64,000 bases of DNA, from assembly GCA_907163375.1 (NCBI GenBank), contig CAJQUW010003451.1, positions 1 through 64,000 on the forward strand. The letters run 5' to 3'. Shown here one piece after another: positions 59,701 to 64,000 of this stretch (position 1 is the first letter of the stretch; each line of letters begins with the position of its first letter). Made by a program: the position numbers and the translations under genes. Below the pieces are notes generated by a model. That model worked only from the letters and a program-made list of their open reading frames with translations. It was not told the origin of the DNA and ran no database searches. Origin of the DNA: Prostheceraeus crozeri. Taxonomy: Eukaryota > Platyhelminthes > Polycladida > Euryleptidae.

Positions 59701-60295
59701 CACATCATAGGAAATGATCTGAAGACATTCCATGTCAAAAATAATGACTCTAGGCTTAGCACTTTTCGTTTAATCAGAGAAAACAAAAAATTTCATTATA
59801 GCCAAAAACTTCAATCTGCGTCCCATTGGATTTATATGCGTTTTTCTTTGATCTTGTCTGACAAGAAGAGGAACTCACTACAACTCGGCAGGCGTGCAGA
59901 TTCGCAGTAGTCCGAAGATGTACATCATTCTGTGAAAGTCTCATTTTCGGCCTCGTTCCCTGCAGAAACTCGCTCTGGCTGCCGGACTATGTAAATCTTG
60001 CAGTAGATAATGATGACAACAATAGTTCTTCATAAAAAAGTGAAGGTTAATCGTAAAATCCGCTTACTTTATTTGTAGTGACAATTGTAAAATCAGGGCA
60101 ATCCAGTTTGTGGCAGAACTCTGGCTTAGGATGTGGTTTAGGATTTGGCTTCGGATGTGGCTTAGGACTTGGCTTAGGAGGTGTTGGTGTTTTATCTTCA
60201 GAATTTGCGATGATGTCCGGAATTTCAAAATATACCCTTGCAGCCGTTGCAGAGGCCACCAGGCAAAGTAAACACAACGCCGCAGCAACTTTCAT
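50520..60295 (-). CDS. Secreted SOUL/heme-binding-protein family gene, four exons
   Basis: Joining 60295-60068, 55810-55681, 53588-53417 and 50715-50520 on the minus strand gives 726 bases, an uninterrupted 241-residue protein. All three introns have GT..AG borders and compatible phases (0, 1, 2). Residues 1-18 (MKVAAALCLLCLVASATA) are a signal peptide. Residues ~37-58 form a Pro/Lys/His linker of PKPHPKP repeats. Residues ~60-241 match the SOUL heme-binding fold: CPDFTIV, NYEVRDYGETNWIST, RMFDRLFRYINGHN, MSLPVLLEMKPG, APKPFDSRI and a YDFP...NEI ending. Human HEBP1 and HEBP2 are about 190-205 residues and lack a signal peptide, so this is a secreted variant. SOUL proteins bind heme or porphyrins; ligand and role here are inferred. 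The introns are filled with transposons. Confidence 0.9.
51107..51133. repeat. Perfect short hairpin
   Basis: CATAGACTTCT and its exact complement flank AAAG. It is isolated within SOUL intron 3. Confidence 0.6.
52525..52935. mobile_element. Truncated copy of fold-back element 1
   Basis: Carries the CTACTGACACTTTCTTCC leader, the left arm and the loop of the element at 5950-6644. The match ends in ATTTTACTCATTTTGTA, so nearly all of the right arm is missing. It lies in SOUL intron 3. Confidence 0.8.
52942..53154 (-). other. Open frame of unknown nature in SOUL intron 3
   Basis: Seventy codons with hydrophilic, protein-like composition (SYHRSTKWLPSM, KSNTKLFTLEGRNP) on the same strand as the SOUL gene. 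Exon 3 joins exon 4 in phase without it, and it has no SOUL similarity. It could be a transposon fragment or an alternative exon; I cannot decide. Confidence 0.2.
53417..53588 (-). CDS. SOUL gene exon 3
   Basis: Acceptor CTTTCAG before 53588 and donor GTAAGA after 53417. The 172 bases read (completing a split Asn codon) as NIVYNMSLPVLLEMKPGN, then IMTMHFYV, APKPFDSRITMTKFPKKRIL and V. This contains the SOUL Met-x-x-Pro-Val core and the PKP motif. It ends in phase 2. Confidence 0.9.
53740..53960. repeat. Fragment of the 76-bp-end fold-back family
   Basis: TGTCTTCAGGTC and the GATCGGC...TATG..AGAATG..G..CAATGTGG-type internal sequence match the inner parts of 42820-42880 and 61470-61560. No terminal units are attached. 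Confidence 0.5.
54130..54870. repeat. Inverted repeat pair in SOUL intron 2
   Basis: 54150-54240 and 54765-54855 are diverged reverse complements (both give ACACTTCAAATG, GTGTAATGCCTGAAAGAGA and CGCATGTACTTTGCG-type words). The minus-strand frame at 54124-54366 runs over one arm and looks like, but is not, an exon. Confidence 0.65.
54902..55049. repeat. Palindrome centred on a hammerhead-like core
   Basis: Arms of about 65 bases (GGTAACCA-, CAAATGTAACCA- and CGAGACATG-type words and their complements) flank GAGGCCCAACAGGCCGAAA. Stem II and the GAAA of a hammerhead are present, but the CTGATGA box is replaced by GACATGA. It looks like a dead, inverted partner of the motif at 55252-55293. Confidence 0.7.
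55181..55322 (+). mobile_element. tRNA-like SINE unit ending in a hammerhead ribozyme
   Basis: A Pol III A box (TGGCCTTGTGGTTAGAGGG, 55187-55205) and B box (GGTTCAAACC, 55239-55248) stand 33 bases apart, as in tRNA genes and tRNA-derived SINEs. The hammerhead motif starts within four bases of the B box, followed by a GTTACATTTGTTGAGATTTG tail shared with the palindrome at 54902-55049. No acceptor stem of a functional tRNA can be formed, so this is not a tRNA gene. The unit lies in SOUL intron 2. Confidence 0.7.
55252..55293 (+). ncRNA. Hammerhead ribozyme, type I minimal
   Basis: All core elements are present in order. Stem I 5' strand is CCACGA (55252-55257), then CTGATGA (55258-55264). Stem II is GGCC-CAACA-GGCC (55265-55277), then GAAA (55278-55281). 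A tiny stem III (A-C pairing G-U across an AT loop) ends in GTC, with predicted cleavage after C55287. The stem I 3' strand TCGTGG (55288-55293) pairs perfectly with CCACGA. Very short stem III hammerheads are known from metazoan retroelements and Penelope-like elements. Activity is inferred from structure. Confidence 0.85.
55681..55810 (-). CDS. SOUL gene exon 2
   Basis: Acceptor TTTCAG before 55810 and donor GTAAGT after 55681. The 130 bases begin in phase 0 as NYEVRDYGETNWISTSAIGY, continue FWTSAIRMFDRLFRYINGHN and end SE plus one base. The YEVR.Y, WIST and F.RLF.YI.G.N pattern is the strongest SOUL signature in the gene. The correct frame differs from the longest open frame across this region. 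Confidence 0.92.
56164..56262 (+). repeat. Left direct repeat flanking the Ginger remnant
   Basis: TGAGTGTGTGAAATTCCTCT through GCACAAAGTTCATAACACAG to CTAACTGAGTAT recurs in the same orientation at 58107-58225, ~1.9 kb away. The right copy has a ~21-bp insertion containing a repeat of TTCACAGCA. They could be ends of an older element into which the Ginger element inserted. Confidence 0.65.
56571..57630 (+). mobile_element. Ginger1-type DNA transposon remnant with CCGG duplication
   Basis: Ends TGTTACGAGATTC and GAACTGTAACA are short inverted repeats starting TGT and ending ACA. CCGG stands immediately outside both (56567-56570 and 57631-57634). CCGG-specific 4-bp duplications and an integrase-like transposase are the published definition of Ginger1 elements. 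TAGGAAACTGAA and CGGAAAATGAAA words recur near both ends. At 1060 bp it is heavily deleted. It lies in SOUL intron 1. Confidence 0.82.
56694..57316 (+). pseudogene. Gypsy-integrase-like transposase, C-terminal half, with intron
   Basis: Exon A (56694-56754) reads LWDDLCGCVLSYNASKHSVT. A 121-bp intron (GTACGA...TTTCAAG, 56755-56875) follows. Exon B continues in phase as GVSPYRAVFGSEPLLP, the conserved tail of the DDE integrase domain (Asn-x-Ser-x-His-x-x-Thr-Gly-x-Ser-Pro). A helical stretch and VGDEVLLRNKRRDDRKGGKM follow, then after a frameshift near 57175 SNDVYQVTQV and VNGIHLKRYHR to the stop at 57316. The usual GPY/F motif is degenerate (NDVY). The region is much richer in G+C than its surroundings. 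A spliced intron fits Ginger better than a retrotransposon. Confidence 0.8.
57635..58100. other. No recognisable feature
   Basis: AT-rich intronic sequence between the Ginger remnant and the right direct repeat. Confidence 0.4.
58107..58225 (+). repeat. Right direct repeat flanking the Ginger remnant
   Basis: Counterpart of 56164-56262 with a ~21-bp internal insertion; same orientation. Confidence 0.65.
58230..59280. other. No recognisable feature
   Basis: SOUL intron 1 sequence. A GGCCGATTTTTTCGGCC hairpin (near 58590) is the only structure noticed. Confidence 0.4.
59287..59554. repeat. Inverted pair of tRNA-like sequences
   Basis: The minus-strand copy (59290-59375) has a perfect T arm (CTGGG-TTCGATT-CCCAG, complement of 59302-59318) and a GCTGGTCTTGGTGATC A-box-like region. 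The plus-strand copy (59461-59551) is its inverted repeat with small changes (TTCGATTACC). About 85 bp separates them, and the complementarity continues outward over AAATGGCTTGCCGGC. The acceptor stem pairs only partly, so a working tRNA is unlikely. Confidence 0.65.
59560..59992 (+). mobile_element. Half copy of the 76-bp-end fold-back family
   Basis: Internal sequence (ACCCACGTCATCCACATTG, GATCTTGTCTGACAAGAAG) is the reverse complement of 61370-61630. It ends with one 76-bp unit in inverted orientation, GGCTGCCGGACTA (to 59992). No left terminus was located. It lies in SOUL intron 1, ending ~75 bp from the end of exon 1. Confidence 0.7.
60068..60295 (-). CDS. SOUL gene exon 1 (signal peptide and linker)
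   Basis: ATG at 60295 is chosen because the upstream extension of the frame begins with TTG, not ATG, and because a TATA box stands ~50 bases upstream. The exon encodes 76 residues: a signal peptide ending ASATA, ARVYFEIPDIIANSEDK, a PKPHPKP-rich linker, then FCHKLDCPDFTIVTTNK. It ends at a GTAAGC donor in phase 0. Confidence 0.88.
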
Positions 60296-60345
60296 AGTGA
60301 AATTCTCTACGGAATCTTTATATGCAGTCGAGAGATGTTTCAATT

Positions 60346-60353
60346 CTTATATA
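60346..60353 (-). promoter_or_regulatory. TATA box of the SOUL gene
   Basis: TATATAAG on the minus strand lies 51 bases upstream of ATG 60295. A start site about 30 bases downstream would leave a ~20-base leader with no upstream ATG. A weaker CATATAAAG lies closer, near 60315-60323. Confidence 0.6.
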
Positions 60354-60611
60354 GAATTTGAATTGTTTCATTTTACGCAAGACTTCAACTTTCAAACTGT
60401 CTGTGCATCTTTCACCTTCATTAAAATGTCTTGAATTGCGTCAGGTCTGTACCAGGTGAACGCATCTGCAATGGTCCAGGTGCTGACACTTCATGTCAAG
60501 TGGTTAGTCGGTTTAGAGATTGCGTCAGTGTCCAACATTGTTCCAGCAAATGGTCAAAAGACGACGGCTACTGGAAGTCATTCGAAAATTGGCTGTCAGG
60601 TAAACGTATAA

Positions 60612-61300
60612 TAGTCCGGCAGCCAGAGCGAGTTTCTACAGGGAACGAGGCCGACAATGAGACTTTCACAGAATGATGTACACCTCATAGTCCGGCAGCC
60701 AGCACGAGTTTCTGCAGGGAACGAGGCCGACAATGAGACTTTCACAGAATGATGTACACCTCATAGTTCGGCAGCCAGCACGAGTTTCTGCAGAGAATGA
60801 GGCCGACCATGAGACTTTCACAGAATGATGTACACTTCATAGTCCGGCAGCCAGCACGAGTTTCTGCAGGGAACGAGGCCGAAAATGAGACTTTCACAGA
60901 ATGATGTACACCTCATAGTCCGGCAGCCAGCCAGCACGAGTTTGTGCAGGGAACGAGGCCGACAATGAGACTTTCACAGAATGATGTACACCTCATAGTC
61001 TGACAGTCAGAACGAGTTTCTGCAGGGAACGAGGCCGACAATGAGACTTTCACAGAATGATGTGCACCTCATAGTCTGACAGTCAGAACGAGTTTCTGCA
61101 GGGAACGCGGCCGACAATGAGACTTTCACAGAATGATGTGCACCTCATAGTCTGACAGTCAGAACGAGTTTCTGCAGGGAACGAGGCCGACAATGAGACT
61201 TTCACAGAATGACGTGCACCTCATAGTCTGACAATCAGAACGAGTTTCTGCAGGGAACGCGGCCGACAATGAGACTTTCACAGAATGATGTACACCCTAT
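60612..61300 (+). repeat. 76-bp tandem array, nine units
   Basis: GAGTTT unit starts fall at 60630, 60706, 60782, 60858, 60938, 61014, 61090, 61166 and 61242. All intervals are 76 bp except one of 80 bp, caused by an extra CCAG. Units 6-9 share a TCTGACAGTCAG variant, so the array grew by copying neighbouring units. Confidence 0.92.
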
Positions 61301-62054
61301 GTTTATTACGAATCTGCACGTCTGCCGAGGTCTAGTGAGTTCCTCTTCTTGTCAGACAAGATCAAAGAAAAACACAGGAAAATCCAATGGACGCAGGTTG
61401 AAGTTTTTGGCTATAATGAAATTTTTTGTTTTCTCTGATTAAACGAAAAGTTGACATGGAATGTCTTCAGGTCATTTCCTATGATGTGAATGTGCTATTA
61501 TGATGCATCTGATCGGCAATGTGTCTGAGAATGTGGCTCAATGTGGATGACGTGGGTCAACATGTTGGTTAAGAGGCTCTCGAAATCTGAACGTTTAGCA
61601 TTATAGACAGTGGTGCATGAACATGAAAAGAAATGACCTGAAGACATTCAATGACAAGAATTATGACTCTGGGCTTGGTACCTTTCATTTATTAAAGAAA
61701 AAAAACAAAAATTTTATTGTAGCGAAAAATCTGAGTCCCATTATATTTGCATGTGTTTTTCTTTGATCCTGTCTGACAAGAAGATGAGCTCACTAGAACT
61801 CGGCAGACGTGCAGATTCTTAGTGGGCATAGGGTGTACATCATTCTGTGAAAGTCTCATCTTCGCCCTCGTTCCCTGCAGAAACTCGTTCTGGCTGCCGG
61901 AATATGAGGTGTACATCATTCTGTGAAAGTCTCATTTTCGGCCTCGTTCCCTGTAGAAACTCGAGTTGGTTGCCGGACTATGAGGTGTACATCATTCTTT
62001 GAAAGTCTCATTGTCGGCCTCGTTCCCTGCAGAACCGCTCTGGCTGCCGGACTA
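60612..62054. mobile_element. Fold-back element with amplified 76-bp ends
   Basis: TAA on both sides (60609-60611 and 62055-62057) and ends TAGTCCGGCAGCC / GGCTGCCGGACTA. The left terminus is nine tandem units (60612-61300); the right has three in opposite orientation (61830-62054). The inner part (61300-61830) is itself an inverted repeat (GTCTGACAAG..GATCAAAGAAAAACAC on one side, complement on the other). The 3-bp TAA/TTA duplications resemble PIF/Harbinger targets. No coding capacity. Confidence 0.9.
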
Positions 62055-62581
62055 TAACAAGTGCTTCAATGAGGGAAGATTAGAAAGAAGTAAAACTAAC
62101 AATCAAAACAGTGAATCATTAGCAAATGATGCACTCGCACCTAATACTGCATGACCAGTGACCACAACATCAATATACAGTATCAACCGTGCTGGTGTGA
62201 GGTTGTGTCTGAGCTGTTCTTCCGTGCAAACTCGTTATTTCATTGCCATTTCTGGAAAATTTTACACTCGTCGATTTCTCTTCGTATCATCGTCGTCATT
62301 GTGTAATTGTCTTTCATCAATTTGGTCGTCCTTCGGTGCTAAACTGAATTTTTTTCATTTCGAGTTCCTGTTAAGTAAGTGATTTTCACAGACTGAATCG
62401 GCAAGTTTGGCTGCAGAAACTCGTCAAGTCTTGACGGCGGCACTACGTCACGTAATTTGCCTTACTTTCTGGATTATCTAGTGGTTCAAAGCGTCTTGCG
62501 TGTCAACTGGTGGGTTGGTGTATCCGTATCGTCTTGGCGTTGCTATCGCATAGTTTCAGGATCGAATCGCTTACCGTTTTG

Positions 62582-63778
62582 ATGATGCCTGTAGATGATG
62601 ATGCAATTTCCTTTTCATCAGTTCGGCGTATGTCTACAACGCAAGTCAACAAATTGACGAAGCAGCAGCTGCTTTTGGTATTGAAGGATGCTTTTGCTTT
62701 TGCTGATGACAAAGACAATACATTTCAGAGTGATTTAAGTACACCCGCGCTGAAACAGGTCGTTTGTGAAGCTGTCTCAGAGATTAAGATGGAGTTGCAA
62801 CAAGAAAATAAAATAATGATTTGGAGGTTCTCTTACTGCTAAGATTAATGGTATTTCCGAATCAATTAGCAAATTGAATTGCGACATTCGCTCTGACTTC
62901 ATTAGAGAGCTTGATGATAGAGAATCAAGAAAGAACAATTTAATGGTTTTCGGTTTGAAAGAGTCTGACTCTGCTACTGTGGCACATCGTGATTTTGATA
63001 GGAAAAGTGTGTCTGATCTGTTTTCTAACATATGTCCACATGGTCAAAATGCACTGTAAACCGTAGACCGACAATTATCCTACAAAATTGCTGACAAAAT
63101 CAACCGACGATTGTCACCTCCAATATCCTGCGATATCCGACGAATTTGTAGGTTCTCCACCGACATCGAAACAGATGCTTTGTATGAAAATTAACTAAAC
63201 AAAAGCTGTTGAATATTGATTGATTTTTTCGACTAGTGATTGTTTGACTTTTGGGCAATATGTATTATTGTGTGGCAAAACCATGATTTATTTTGATATA
63301 ATTTAATTAATTACCTACATTTTTGATATATTTAAGCTATAATTCATTGCTATTCATTTTGTCGCTTTTTGTCGGATATTGTAGATGTTCAGTGGCAATC
63401 ATCCTACAAGAACTAATAATGACCGACAAAATAGATTTTGTAGGATAAATGTCTGTCAATTGTCAGTCAACGGTTTACAGTGTGTGAAGGTCATGCGTTG
63501 CTTCAGGGTTGGCTCAAAACGGACGGGTCATAATGAAAAAGATAAGCCATTGAAGGTCATACTGCATAACTATGAAGACAAAGTAATGATTCTTAAGAAA
63601 TGTCGTAATTTGCGGAATTCTGTCTACAAGAATGTGTATATAAAGCGGGATCTTACTCCCCCCCCCAATTGGAATATGAAAAGCTTCTCAAAGTTGAACT
63701 CAGAAGGCGCAAGGTGAAGACGTGTACATAAGGGATGGCAAAATTCATGTAGCGAAAAATGCGCATCCCTCTGTATGA
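62582..63778 (+). pseudogene. LINE ORF1 (CR1/L2-type), interrupted by a MITE
   Basis: It reads from ATG 62582 (MMPVDDDAISFSS), after a frameshift near 62825, into SLTAKINGISESISKLN and RELDDRESRKNNLMVFGLKE. This is the coiled-coil/RRM-like ORF1 core common to CR1-clade LINEs. A 431-bp MITE (63052-63482) then splits it. Coding resumes as VKVMRCFRVGSK, KPLKVILHNYEDKVMILKKC and VYIKRDLTPP, with shifts in the C-run near 63660 and near 63715. It ends with GEDVYIRDGKIHV...HPSV and a stop at 63778. The protein would bind LINE RNA. It is inactive here. Confidence 0.8.
63052..63482. mobile_element. 431-bp MITE inserted in LINE ORF1
   Basis: Ends CACTGTAAACCGT and ACGGTTTACAGTG are inverted repeats; inside each lies GACCGACAA..ATCCTACAAAAT or its complement. 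Removing the element and one TG restores the ORF1 frame (GQN to VKV), which defines the borders and suggests a 2-bp TG duplication. It is AT-rich and non-coding. Confidence 0.85.
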
Positions 63779-63790
63779 CACAACGTGGCC

Positions 63791-64000
63791 ATGTATCTAA
63801 GCTTATTGCTAGTTAATGCAAGATCAGTTGCCTCTGTTGGCAAAATTGACGATTTGCGCCTATCTTGTGTGTGTTTACGTCCAACTATTCTCATAGTTAC
63901 TGAGACTTGGCTTAGAAACATACATGACGATGCAAGCTTCATCATAAATGGCTACAGTCTTTTTCGAAGCGATCGTTCTGATAGATTTGGCGGCGGAGTA
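63791..64000 (+). CDS. LINE ORF2, APE endonuclease N-terminus (partial)
   Basis: Seventy codons are open to the window edge. LLLVNARSVASVGKIDDLRL, ILIVTETWL and INGYSLFRSDRSDRFGGGV are the first conserved blocks of the exonuclease-endonuclease-phosphatase domain of CR1/L2-type LINEs (Asn of NARS, Glu of TETWL, RxDR..GGGV). This domain nicks target DNA to prime reverse transcription. Reverse transcriptase would lie beyond 64000, so intactness cannot be judged. Confidence 0.85.
   Translation, partial: MYLSLLLVNARSVASVGKIDDLRLSCVCLRPTILIVTETWLRNIHDDASFIINGYSLFRSDRSDRFGGGV

Larger units (their letters stand above)
62582..64000 (+). mobile_element. CR1/L2-type non-LTR retrotransposon, 5' part
   Basis: ORF1 (62582-63778) is followed after 12 bases by an APE-type endonuclease frame running off the window. 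The 5' UTR probably extends left toward 62100, but no boundary is visible. Confidence 0.82.

Noticed and set aside
60296..60343. N-terminal extension of the SOUL protein
   Set aside because: The extension begins with TTG and lies between the TATA box and the likely start site; the ATG at 60295 gives a clean signal peptide.
1..64000. CRISPR array or bacterial defence system
   Set aside because: Tandem repeats here have no unique spacers and the sequence is plainly eukaryotic, with introns and eukaryotic transposons.

Overview
This is a eukaryotic, AT-rich, intron-containing and extremely transposon-dense stretch. There are no bacterial operons, and most long reading frames belong to broken transposases. 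Frequent TAGGCCTA-type words, long fold-back elements with tandemly repeated ends, piggyBac, pogo, hAT, Ginger and CR1-like elements, and a secreted SOUL-family gene suggest a marine invertebrate. My best guess is an echinoderm; that is inference only. A 23-base N gap at 30921-30943 marks an assembly join.

Layout. 1-4700: repeat-rich, with a 442-bp inverted-repeat element, a GACCCAC minisatellite, and a possible terminal exon on the minus strand (4512-4688). 5950-7320: two large fold-back elements. 7823-12641: a 4.8-kb DNA transposon with 4-bp AATA target duplications, a broken transposase and mirrored subterminal motifs. 11687-28546: a recent ~10-kb tandem duplication. Copy 1 is 11687-21729. 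Copy 2 is 21730-28546 and lacks a 3.2-kb block that copy 1 has at 15782-19000. It holds two different piggyBac-type elements, each complete at its ends in only one of the two copies. 29350-30920: a second copy of 1690-3260 that ends at the N gap. 31453-32414: a pogo-like derivative. 32587-39914: a 7.3-kb pogo/Tigger element made of a ~2.5-kb transposon with a 4.8-kb element nested in it. 40281-41037: a hAT derivative keeping a BED finger. 42138-46015: 76-bp and 43-bp (EcoRI-site) tandem arrays and fold-backs. 47930-49110: poly-C-rich ~290-bp tandem repeats.

50520-60295 (minus strand) is the one convincing host gene. It is a four-exon, 241-residue secreted SOUL/heme-binding-protein family member whose exons join in phase with canonical splice sites and an upstream TATA box. 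Its introns contain a Ginger1-type transposon remnant with CCGG target duplications, a tRNA-like SINE fused to a complete hammerhead ribozyme motif, and several inverted repeats. 60612-62054 is a fold-back element whose ends are amplified 76-bp units. From about 62580 to the window end lies a CR1/L2-type LINE (ORF1, then the start of the endonuclease), with a 431-bp MITE inserted into ORF1.

The window is mainly a record of nested insertion, fold-back formation and tandem duplication around one small intact gene. Many transposase frames are broken only by single-base indels, often in short homopolymers. These could be true decay or residual assembly error.
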